DNA of 64,000 nucleotides from Blastomussa wellsi (taxonomy: Eukaryota; Cnidaria; Anthozoa; Scleractinia; Plerogyridae): the NCBI GenBank assembly GCA_947652115.1, contig OX393561.1, positions 8,895,106 to 8,959,105 of the forward strand, given 5' to 3'. Numbering within the stretch: the first letter of the stretch is position 1; every line of letters begins with the position of its first letter. Of the stretch, positions 55,601-64,000 are shown in pieces. The notes under the pieces are model-generated. The model ran no database searches and was not told where the DNA came from. It was given only the letters and a program-made list of their open reading frames with translations. Made by a program: the position numbers and the translations under genes.

Positions 55601-56126
55601 CTGACTATGTGAGCAACACCAAGTTAAAATCGCTTACTTTTCCAAACTACTCGGACCGACGGTTTACTGAAAAGTGGGTGGACATGGGTGACTCTGTGTC
55701 TATCCAAGTGGAAGATCTGCCTTCAGATGGTAAGTAAGATAACATGACCTGTAGTTCTCCTTAAAGGAAAGACAGGCAAGAGTGGCTTTTGAAAAAAATG
55801 ATCTTTTCAGGTTAATTTTACAACGTATTCTTCTCATATCACGTTATTGCAGTTTGGGGATACTCTACTACTTTACTAGTAGTATTGGTTTGTCTCAAAA
55901 TGTTTTCTGGTACAGAGGTTATTTATAAGGAAGTCAGATGAAAAATGGTCAATATTTTCAAACGGCAAAGGCCTAAAGCTTAAAAAAATGCGGCAAAATT
56001 TCTTCTTTTCGATTTTAAAGCTATTATCAGATCGTTTAACAAAAATTCATACATTTCGTTTCGGTTGGAAGGCATAGCCTGAAATTTTCAAATTTGTCAT
56101 TTGCAATCCATCTCAGTATTCTCTAG

Positions 56127-56166
<40 letters not shown>

Positions 56167-59100
56167 ATAACAATATAACAATATAATTTGGTTTTATCAA
56201 CTAGGTTGATAATGTCGGAGCGAAGGGCTAACGCTCGAAACGTCAGCTCTCGAATCTCTTTACGATGGCCAATTCACATTATCAACCCAGCTGATAAAAC
56301 CAAATTATATCAGTATTCTCTAGCCTCCCTCTAGCCTAATTTTTTTCAAAAGGTACAAACCGTGACGTAGCTAAATAAAATATACTTGGTGTGGCTTTGT
56401 GGAACAATCAACGTGATCAGCGTTTTGTCAGCCTGATTTCATTCTCTATTTGCAGGACAAGTCGTTTATTCTGTCGGCATTTTTCCGGATGTAGTCGGCG
56501 CCAAATACCTGGAGAAAGAGGAGATGGCCTGGCAGGAGAAGTAAGTATCAATTGCAACGTCAAGGTTTGTACATTTTGATAAAAAGGTTAATTTGAAAAA
56601 TTTGTCACCTGTAATCCACCTCAATGTTCTCCATCGTTAAACATCCTTGAGTTGTTCTTGTTTGGTTTTAGTATCACCTCTATTGTGTTTTCAGACTATC
56701 ATTTCGAGGTTTCCCCCATCTTAAGGGTAATTGGTTAATTGCAAAAGTAACTCAAAATATCGTGAATTTGCCATATTTGGAACGAAAGCTATGACTTCTA
56801 GAATCTGTTTCGCCCTACTAAAACATTTAGTGTCAGACTCATCACTTTTAAAGTTTCTGCTCAGCACTACTGGTGAGTCGTTTTTCAAACAAACGGCATC
56901 CACATTTAGCATACCATCTCTTTCCAGACTTGCAAATACGACTAAACGAAACGAATCTATCTGTCACGACCTAAAGGGTTGCAATTAGATTGTGAACTTT
57001 GCACTATCTGAAGATTCGCCTTGCCTATTTGGGATTAAAGGAGCTACGTCACAATATGAGTCATTTCTTCGACAACCTTAATTACCCTTAAAATGTAGGA
57101 AACCTAAAATTAATAGTTTGCTAAAGAAGAAAAACGCAAAAGAAGTGCATGATACTGAACCCAAAAAAAAACAAGGATTACCGAGTCTGGTGCAGTGGAA
57201 AATATTAAAATGAATTAAAAATGAAGATTTTGAAAAATTTAAGCTAAATTTTTCAACGTGCAGGAAAAATGACGTAGCCTCTTTGATATATGTATATAGC
57301 TATACAAAATGTACGATTTTCAGATTGCTTCCTCATAAAGGTGTTATGCTTGATCAGTCTGTAAGAGAGATGATTTTATTTCGTATTTACATCCTTATTA
57401 AAATTAAAGAAAACTTTTTGGTTGTTTAGTAGCCTACAAGGAGTGGCACGTTTTTCTGTTCTCTTCCCTCGGCGACGTTTTGTGAATCATTTCTAATTCT
57501 TTTTTTTTTTTTTGCTGAAATATTTCTTATTTCTTTTTCTCTCTCATTTTAGCCACATTCCAGATTCAGAAATACCCGAGCTGTACGTTGTTGGCGACAA
57601 GCTTTTTACTCGAAAGAAAGTCCCAAAGAAGCGAATCAACAGCAACTTGTTATCAGTGAAATTTGTTGGACCGTCTCTAAGTGGACATCTGACAAAACCA
57701 GCTTCGATCACTCTGAAGCACCTTCACGTAAGCTACAAGGAATGAAGGCCATAACGTCTTGTTTAAACTAATTTAGTTGTGGTACATGGCTGTTTAGGCT
57801 ACCTGCCGTGGCTTTACGGCTTGTACTGGAAATAAACAGCATTGAAAAATATCGTCCCTTACGCTCGCATTGTATGGACTACCAGATTCACACTAATTGT
57901 TATGTCCTGGAATGACATTTCTTTTTTGCAGAAGACCGAAGACCACTTTGAGCCAACTTGTGTCTATCTCGATGGAAGGTAAATTTTTTCAAAAGTCATA
58001 GTAACTTTTATACGATTGATACGTTTATCATTAATTTGGAAAACGGTATGGGTTATACTTGAACAACCCCAAATCATTTCTAATTTTCCGCGATTCTGAG
58101 CACTCAGCCTCAAGTACATTACAGCCTTTCTACTTAACTTGATTGGTCAGTACTAACACTGTCTATCAGTTGATATTACAATAATGGTATCTAGGAAACG
58201 CCCATCTATTGGTAAAAACGATTTTTTTTTATTATGGAGACAGCCGCACTCAGTATCGCCCTTAATTTCTATAAGTGTACGCAATTAGTTTGTATCAAGC
58301 TAAATATTCTGACACTTTAATAAAGTCTTCATCGTCATCATCAGCATCATCATAATCGCCGTCGTCGTCGTCATCATCATCATCAAAAACAATCCGGTGA
58401 CCCAATTTTATAGTATCGAGTTTAATTCGAACAGCGTGTAAAGGTCCATAGTCAGCCTCCGCCATTTTTGATGTCATCGAAATTATCGAAATTATGTAAA
58501 TTGTATGATGAAGAGAACTTTGCATTGCTGTAGGTTACATATGTTTGCTGAAAAAAGGTCTGCCAGTGACACGCTCCGAGTAAAATGTAATACTGAAACT
58601 CTCGCATGTAAACAAAAGCAAAGGTGTGGCTGACAAGGGCCCTTTACGATTCAAGTTTTTAAAAATTTGCAAACATTGCTAAAGATAAAATGTGCATTTG
58701 CGTTCGCGGTCCCCGAAGGTCGCCGAAATGATGCGAACCCATGACCCATACAGAAACTGGTTGGGCGCTCTAACCAACTGTGATTCCGAAAACTGTTGCC
58801 AGTAGGTTCATATGTGACACACGTCCTGCCAACTTCATTCTTTTTCTTCCTCAGCAAGTGGTCCAAAGAGGGTTGTAAAGTTGGAAAAACCAGCGTCACG
58901 CAAACTGTCTGTGAATGTACACACCTTTCAACATTTGCGGTGATAATGAAAGTGAAGGAGAAGGTAATCATGTGAACAAGTTATGCCTGCTATGTGGTCA
59001 GACATTGGTCCATATACGGATAAGTACAAAGCGGTTTTCAATTGGGCGTCCAAAGTAACTGCTTTGGTTTTGTATTACTGCGTTCAGTGATTGGTTTAAA

Positions 59101-61841
59101 AATTTCGCACCACTTTAATTTTCAACCAATCAGGAGTAAAACCAAAACGAATTGAGACTCGAGCGCACGTGTTTTCCCGCGCTTTGTGTCGGCTATGTGT
59201 AATTACTTCGACTTTTGATTGGTTCACTGGATTGTCTCTGTCATTTGTTATCAGTCCAAAGCAATTACTTTGGTTTTGTTTTGACGACACTCAATATATT
59301 TAGACTCTCTCTATGGCATTAGTTACAAATGACTAAACCTTTGGTGTTTTTCGTTTCCTTCAGGTGGATGACTCAGACCGTAAGATGGTCGTTACTGTCG
59401 CTACCGTGTTGGGTTCATTCTCAATCCTTGGTCTTCTCATCTGCGCTATCGTCGCCATTGTTATTAAGTAAGAGAAGCGACTCCTACCTAAATTCATTCC
59501 ATTAACACTGCAGAATAAATGCCAAAGCTTGCTATTATTGTGCATTTTCATAGTACACTGCTTGTGCGCTACGAAATCCTTTAGGACTACCAACAGCCCG
59601 TTGAAAAAAAATGAAAAATATTTAGTTTATTTGAAATAAAAGTCACAGTCTGTACCGAGATTATCCACGTAAGCTCTTGTAGGATTATCTGACTGGAGAC
59701 TGATTTTGAATAACAACACTTTGTACATCCTTAGCTTCCTACTTTTGTTTCTAGACAAAGGATTTTTTCACATGAAATTCAATGTGAGCCTTAGGATGTA
59801 CAAGTATTGTTATTCAAATATAGGCGCCATTTATGCTAGGGGTTTATGGGCCAGTGTAGGGAGGGTCCTGCGTGGAAGGAAAGTGGGAACATCCACGCCG
59901 GGATATCGGTGAATTACACCTCTAAATGCGAGACGAAAGGGGGTCACCATCTTTACATCATTTTTAAATGGGAGTGTCTGGCTTCATGTGTATTTGCTAC
60001 TTTTGGTCAGTTGTTATTGTTTTAAGACGGAATCCATCAGGAAGTTGAGTAATATTTATTTAAGTCGGACAAAAATCGAGTACCAGAATAATTTAAATCA
60101 TATTGCGTTATTTTTTACCCTTAATAAAAGGTAAAGATGTAAGTGATTATTTGTGATAACACTGACAACAATTTTTTATCAGAGCCCGAGAAAATGAATT
60201 TTAAAGATCACAAGCTGTAGGCAAAATCTTACGTGTAGCCATTTTGTAAAATCGTCTTTAAGAGATTCAGTGGAATTATAGTGGAACTTCGAAATTTGTT
60301 TTCGATGTGGAATTGGAGTGGAATTCAGTGGAACTTTGAAATTTGGTTCGATGTTTGGTGTTGTTAGAAAAGATTTCTCTTGATAATATATGTGAAGAAG
60401 AAACACAAACGCTTGCAATAAGGTGTAAATAATTTTGGTATACAAGTTTGCCCAATAAATGCTCGAAGTCCTAAAGGTTCCGTCTTAATTTTGAGAGCAT
60501 GATTCGAGTTTTTTATTAACTTTCTAGAAATAGGTATTTCGATTAAAGCCGTAATAAAAGTAGAAACACTGAACGTTTTTGATCATTATGTCATCAGTCG
60601 AGTCAATCACTGTCACCGTTTTGAAGCGGTTCTCCTTTGCAACTGCAGCTGGGACACTGCAGCATGGAAGCCAATATACTAATTGTTCAATATGTGATTT
60701 TGTGTACAGTTATCATCAGAAAGACCACATGCGTATTGCTCTCAACATCGATGTCGCTCTTCTGCTCAGTCAGCTGGTTTTCTTCATCGGATTGTCCACA
60801 GGCGATAACTTGGTGAGAAATTTCAATCAATTATCCTTAAAGTTTTGCGATGTTCCCCTGTGCATTAACTGTTAGTTTAAATCTTTCATTTATTTTAAAA
60901 CAGTGGGATGTTTGTCACTTGCGATAAAGTTATAACAGATTTGACTCGCTTCAAGTTGCCTTTGCAAAAGTCAACAACACATTTCACTATAGCTTTGACA
61001 CACCTTTGATAAACATCAAACGCGTGCTATCTTTGACCAAAGTCAAACACGACTTTTTCCACCTTTGACAAAATGGTGAAGGTTTGGCATAGACGGCCTT
61101 TACCACCTTTGACCCAGGTTAAAGTATGCATCAAAGCCTTTTCATGCTCCGCCAGGTCTCCTAGAATTATTAGCCTGTAACTCAAATCCTGTACGGACAA
61201 CTCAGAATATTTCCGACCAGCTTTTATGACTGACTTATAAAATCTTTCAAAAATATTATTGATAATTAATTTCACTCTTAAGGGAGTTGTAGGTTAACTC
61301 GCCCTCATGTTATCTCTCCACAGTTCGTCTCGAAGCCTAAAACTTGTGAAGTCGTCAATCCGTTCCTTCACTTTTTTGAGCTGGCAGCCCTTTCTTGGTT
61401 ACTGATGGAAGGGTTGTATTACTACTCAACACTGAAACCATTATTCAACGAGAAAAACACTGTGCCTATTGTGTTTTATTTCGCTGTTGGGTGGGGTAAG
61501 TTCCAAAATATAACATGATCAATCTCTTATATTCTAATTCGAGAATCAGCCAATATTAACGTACTCGTGTGTACACTAAATTATGGTCGTAAACCTTCAC
61601 GGTCTTATTAAAATTCTTACTTCAGAGAGAATTCGAAGGCTTTCTCTTTAACTTGGGAAAAAATGTAACGTTAAAGTCTCTGTGCAAGTCTAATGGCATA
61701 TCAGTCCCAGGAGTTTATTGTAGCCGATAATAACAAACAGTGCATTCTCATTCTCTGATACTCAGGTTTGCCGGTGGCATTTGCAAGCGCATGCGCGGAG
61801 TATGCCTATCCCCACTTTGGTGACCCAGAAGGGAGCGAGTT
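49652..61841 (+). CDS. adhesion G-protein-coupled receptor (GAIN/GPS, TM1-TM4), 3' end outside window
   Basis: Fifteen exons join in phase: 49652-49690, 49792-49825, 52156-52359, 53274-53335, 53959-53991, 54518-54668, 55574-55729, 56456-56540, 57553-57727, 57932-57978, 58855-58963, 59364-59467, 60710-60812, 61324-61495 and 61766-61841; 516 codons so far. Residues 1-13 begin a signal peptide (MWKSLLVVFCLW). A Ser/Thr/Pro-rich stalk (about 25-92) follows, then a short Cys-containing part, then a GAIN-like region (about 125-365). The GPS has C323, W331, C336, C348 and C350, with cleavage predicted at L353/S354 in CTHLSTFAV. TM1 (about 374-400), TM2 (406-427), TM3 with LSWLLMEGLYYYS, and TM4 (IVFYFAVGWGLPVAFA) follow. 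The family couples extracellular adhesion to G proteins through a tethered agonist. The exons for TM5-TM7 are not seen before 64000. Ligand unknown. Confidence 0.88.
51070..51490. repeat. degenerate retroelement-like segment in GPCR intron 2
   Basis: An AACAACAACAATTTTATTCA tail-like start and, at 51290, CCTGAAGAAGGAAAGTTC with TAACCGAAATATTGG, a phrase of the type found in terminal repeats of Penelope/LINE families. No protein recognisable. Confidence 0.4.
51953..52022. repeat. dispersed repeat, second copy
   Basis: Same sequence as 9655-9726 with a few substitutions, located in intron 2 of the GPCR. Confidence 0.85.
52156..52359 (+). CDS. adhesion GPCR exon 3, Ser/Thr/Pro-rich stalk
   Basis: Acceptor gtttccag; reads EVSTPVSPSSPSAGLAPSLS and more Thr/Ser/Gln-rich sequence with the glycosylation candidates NDS and NGS. 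Mucin-like spacer between the signal peptide and GAIN domain. Donor ACGG|gtaggt. Confidence 0.75.
54518..57727 (+). CDS. adhesion GPCR exons 6-9, GAIN-domain region
   Basis: Exons 54518-54668, 55574-55729, 56456-56540 and 57553-57727. Reads AMELGLALAKEIKRKQQ (helical subdomain-like), then beta-rich segments AMEVGVLNSSDY, GQVVYSVGIFPDVVG, ELYVVGDKLFTRKKVP and LLSVKFVGPSLSGHL, the usual layout before a GPS. All junction phases match (1, 1, 2, 0). Confidence 0.8.
56127..56312. repeat. Penelope pLTR fragments, inverted pair, in GPCR intron
   Basis: GGGGGTAAGTTTCTAAAGAA and the GGTTTTATCAACTAGG part in plus orientation, followed by CGAAGGGCTAACGCTCGAAA in minus orientation down to the mirrored TTGATAAAACC end. 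Internally deleted inverted pair, like that at 13262-13545. Confidence 0.75.
58318..58386. repeat. CAT/CGT trinucleotide repeat
   Basis: TCATCGTCATCATCAGCATC and CGTCGTCGTCGTCATCATC in GPCR intron 10. Confidence 0.85.
58855..58963 (+). CDS. adhesion GPCR exon 11, GPS cleavage motif
   Basis: Encodes SKWSKEGCKVGKTS ... VCECTHLSTFAVIM. The HL|S site and three of the conserved Cys, plus Trp, are intact; the first Cys is in exon 10 (CVYLDG). Auto-proteolysis is therefore expected. Confidence 0.9.
59030..59300. mobile_element. MITE in GPCR intron 11
   Basis: CAAAGTAACTGCTTTGGTTTT with GTGATTGGTTT at the left is mirrored at the right (TTGATTGGTTCACTGG, AAAGCAATTACTTTGGTTTTG, ACACTCAAT). Related decayed sequence at 7330-7560. 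It ends ~60 bp before the TM1 exon. Confidence 0.7.
59364..59467 (+). CDS. adhesion GPCR exon 12, TM1
   Basis: VDDSDRKMVVTVATVLGSFS then a hydrophobic run ILGLLICAIVAIVI; ends in phase 2 (AA|), completed to Asn by the next exon. Confidence 0.85.
60710..60812 (+). CDS. adhesion GPCR exon 13, TM2
   Basis: Acceptor ttgtgtacag was chosen over atcatcag (60719) because only it keeps the frame: N-YHQKDHMRIALNIDVALLLS. Contains TM2 (ALNIDVALLLSQLVFFIGL). Donor AACTTG|gtgaga. Confidence 0.85.
61324..61495 (+). CDS. adhesion GPCR exon 14, TM3 and start of TM4
   Basis: Has CEVVNPFLHFFELAALSWLL and MEGLYYYSTLKPLF (TM3, with the Cys expected to form the TM3-ECL2 disulphide), then IVFYFAVGW. Acceptor ctctccacag; donor GGTGGG|gtaagt. 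Confidence 0.88.
61766..61841 (+). CDS. adhesion GPCR exon 15, end of TM4 and ECL2
   Basis: Acceptor gatactcag; GLPVAFASACAEYAYPHFGD then EGSE; donor GAGTT|gtaagt. The gene continues past the Penelope-like element to the right. Confidence 0.85.
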
Positions 61842-62189
61842 GTAAGTTAATACGATATTTGTTAAACAAATAAACGAACAACACGTTTCTCGCGCAGTTA
61901 CACACACTTCTGATTCACCATTTACAGCACGAAAAGAAAACTTACTTCGACGTAAAGCGGACGTAAAGTCGACGTAAATATCTACTTTACAAAGCTTTAC
62001 GGCACCTGTAAGTTTTTCAAAACTGACCTCTACATCAGCTTTACACTCACATTTAAAACTTGCGTAATGAGAATTGCCTAAGCAAACGTTACGTTGCCGT
62101 AAAGTTTTATAAACGTCATCTTTTCGTCAAGTTTACATCAACTTTGCGCAGAGTAGCGTAATGCGGGCTTGCAATCTTTACTGAGCTTT

Positions 62190-62450
62190 AGAGGGGGTAA
62201 GTTTCTGAAGAAACTGTGGTGCTGCGTCGGTGGGAAGTATAACGATATAATTTGGTTTTATCAACTGGGTTGATAATGTCAATTGGCCACCGTAAAGAGA
62301 TTCAAGTGCTGACGTTTCGAGCGTTAGCATAGCTAAAGTTAAATATATAATTTGGTTTTATCAACTGGGTTGATAATGTCAATTGGCCACCGTAAAGAGA
62401 TTCAAGTGCTGACGTTTCGAGCGTTAGCCCTTCGTCGGAGCGAATCAAGG
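62190..62450 (-). repeat. Penelope pLTR with internal tandem duplication
   Basis: The 84 bp block TATAATTTGGTTTTATCAAC ... GACGTTTCGAGCGTTAGC occurs at 62246-62329 and again, identical, at 62347-62430, with a short joining piece. Lies at the 3' end of the minus-strand Penelope ORF. Confidence 0.85.
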
Positions 62451-64000
62451 AATTGTGCGTCGTGTGTCTTTATATACAGAAAGATGGAGCTTCGCTATTG
62501 GCTGGTGCCTGGTAACGTGAAAACTTCGGAATAAATTAGTTGAATGAAAAGCGTTCGTTGATACCGTGAGGATTAAGAGTGCCGATTTGAAAACTAGAGT
62601 TTTACGGCTTTCCGTGTTTCCTTGGTGAAGGGAAAGGCCGCAGACTGCCATATGTTGCTTAGAATGATTTGGGAGATTGAAGTGTCTCGCGACCGGTTTC
62701 GATGCATTTTTGTCGTCTTTCTCTACGTCACGAAGGTGTTCTCGGAATCGGTCGCCAAGTCGTCTCCCTGTTTCGCCGATGTATAACTTTTTGCAAAGAG
62801 TGCAAGTTATACAGTAGATGGCATTGGCTGAGGTACAGGTAAAATGATCAGTGATTTTGATAGATCGCTTGGGTCCCGATATTTTGTCAACGTTGTGAAT
62901 GAAAGGGCATGTTTTGCATCGTGCGCGAGCTCTGCGCGAGCTCTGTGACGTTTGTAGTGCTGACTGTCGATCAATTTGCTGGGCGCGATGATGGCCCGCT
63001 TGAACAACAGAAGCAGGATAGCCGCGTTTGTCGAAGAAATTGCACATTTCCTCTGATTTTAAGGAAAAATCAGAGTCGTCACTACAAAGACGGCGAAGTC
63101 TAAGAAACTGAGAATAAGGAATGGAATTCTTGACATGTGATGGATGTGAAGATGAATACAACAAATAGCTATGAGAATCTGTGTGTTTGTAGTGGACACT
63201 GGTGCATAAACTGTTGCCTTCGATAGAAACTTTGATATCCAGGAATGCTAAGGAAGTATCGGAAATTTCCCAGGTATATTTAAGGGCAGGATGAAACGAA
63301 TTAACAGCGGTTATAAATTGATTAAGATCTTCTCTGGTAGAAGAGGTAGCGCCGATACAGTCGTCAATGTAGCGACGATAGAGTTCAGGTTTTGGGCCGT
63401 TGTATTGATTGAAAAATTGGTGTTCAGTGTAGCCTACGAAAAGATTGGCGTAGCTGGGTCCCATTTTGGTACCCATGGCCACGCCATTGATTTGTTTGTA
63501 ATAATTGTTCGCGAATGAAAAACAGTTGAGTGTTAACACTAACTCAGCCAGGCGGAGTAGTGTTTCCGAGCTTGGTTCCTTAACAGTGCGTAAATCAAAA
63601 AAATGTTTGAGGGCTAGAAGACCTTCGCCATTTGGGATGACGGTGTAAAGAGATGTAATATCCATAGTGAAAATAAGTTTGTCTTCGCCCAGGAAATTGA
63701 AATCGCGAAAAATTTGAAGTGCGTGTTGACTGTCTTTAACGTATGACGGTAAAGATCTGACAATAGGTGCCATAATTTTGTCTAAATAGCTGGAAATGAG
63801 TTCGGTAGGGCAACTACAGGCAGAGACGATAGGTCGACCTGGGTTGTTAGGTTTGTGAATTTTAGGTAAAAAGTAAATACACGAGGTTCTGGGAGTGGTA
63901 ATGATGAGATTGGTAGCAGTAGCCGGCAATTCTTGTTTGACTATAAGGTCGTTAATAGTGCTCTTGAAAATTTGTTGGTTAGTGGAGGTGAGATCTTTGT
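62445..64000 (-). mobile_element. Penelope-like element, RT plus GIY-YIG endonuclease, 5' end beyond window
   Basis: A minus-strand frame, open to the right edge, reads CIYFLPKIHKPNNPGRPIVS, FTMDITSLYTVIPN, NYYKQINGVAMGTKMGPSYA and the catalytic RRYIDDCIGATS (RT palm). It then reads FLDIKVSIEG, a Cys-rich CKTCPFIH linker, and the GIY-YIG nuclease core IYCITCTLCKKLYIGETGRR with LGDRFREHLRD. Conserved C-terminal residues (FQIGTLNPHGINERFSFN-stop, ending 62536) lie in another frame, so a one-base indel near 62590-62615 has broken the tail. It is in the opposite orientation to the GPCR, whose intron it occupies. Confidence 0.92.

Noticed and set aside
60719..60812. Alternative acceptor atcatcag for the GPCR TM2 exon
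   Set aside because: It would need phase 0, but the preceding exon ends in phase 2; the acceptor at 60709 restores the frame.
1..64000. CRISPR arrays, operons, ribosome-binding sites or other bacterial features
   Set aside because: Introns, SINEs, LINEs and Pol III promoters show this is eukaryotic nuclear DNA; no direct-repeat/spacer array is present.

Overview
The window is animal genomic DNA: AT-rich, with spliced genes (GT-AG introns), dense degenerate LINEs, Penelope-like elements, tRNA-derived SINEs, foldback/MITE palindromes and microsatellites. The repeat types, the short-intron SLC15 genes and the adhesion-GPCR family suggest an anthozoan cnidarian, most likely a stony coral. That assignment is inference; no diagnostic species marker is present.

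Layout. 1-5.2 kb: a 5'-truncated LINE whose reading frame is interrupted by a 3.8 kb insertion carrying a minus-strand zinc-knuckle (CCHC) gene with a ~102 bp minisatellite in its intron. 7.9-36.1 kb: a family of SLC15 (POT/PTR2 proton-coupled oligopeptide/histidine transporter, SLC15A4-like) genes. There is an orphan last exon (+, 7858-8171), a complete four-exon gene on the minus strand (24485-16898, 555 aa) and a complete four-exon gene on the plus strand (30489-36148, 552 aa). Introns and spacers hold SINEs, foldbacks, tandem duplications and Penelope terminal repeats. 36.5-41.3 kb: a nested structure in which a ~0.8 kb palindromic foldback element is split by a 4,033 bp DNA transposon. 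That transposon has 148 bp terminal inverted repeats differing at one base, a 6 bp target duplication, a broken plus-strand gene (RFX-type DNA-binding domain followed by P-element-like transposase) and a minus-strand PIF1-type helicase start.

42.3-47.4 kb: a cluster of five small RNA loci that I identify as Y RNA (Ro60-associated RNA) genes. Four have an external RNA polymerase III (type 3) promoter with the same geometry: a PSE-like box starting 35 bp before TATAAATA, and TATAAATA starting 32-33 bp before the RNA 5' end. Each ends in a T-run. The fifth lacks the promoter and looks like a pseudogene.

49.65-61.84 kb: an adhesion G-protein-coupled receptor on the plus strand. Fifteen exons can be joined in phase, from a signal-peptide-like start through a GAIN/GPS domain with an intact H-L/S cleavage site into TM1-TM4. 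The exons for TM5-TM7 must lie beyond the window, because the last intron contains a minus-strand Penelope-like retroelement (RT plus GIY-YIG nuclease, C-terminal frameshift) that runs off the right edge.

The SLC15 genes would act in membranes as transporters and the GPCR as a surface receptor. The Y RNAs would act in the Ro60 ribonucleoprotein pathway, but no Ro60 gene is in the window. Nothing ties these loci into one pathway. The best candidates for something undescribed are the Y RNA cluster (one copy lies inside an inverted-repeat-flanked cassette) and the RFX/P-transposase/PIF1-helicase transposon.
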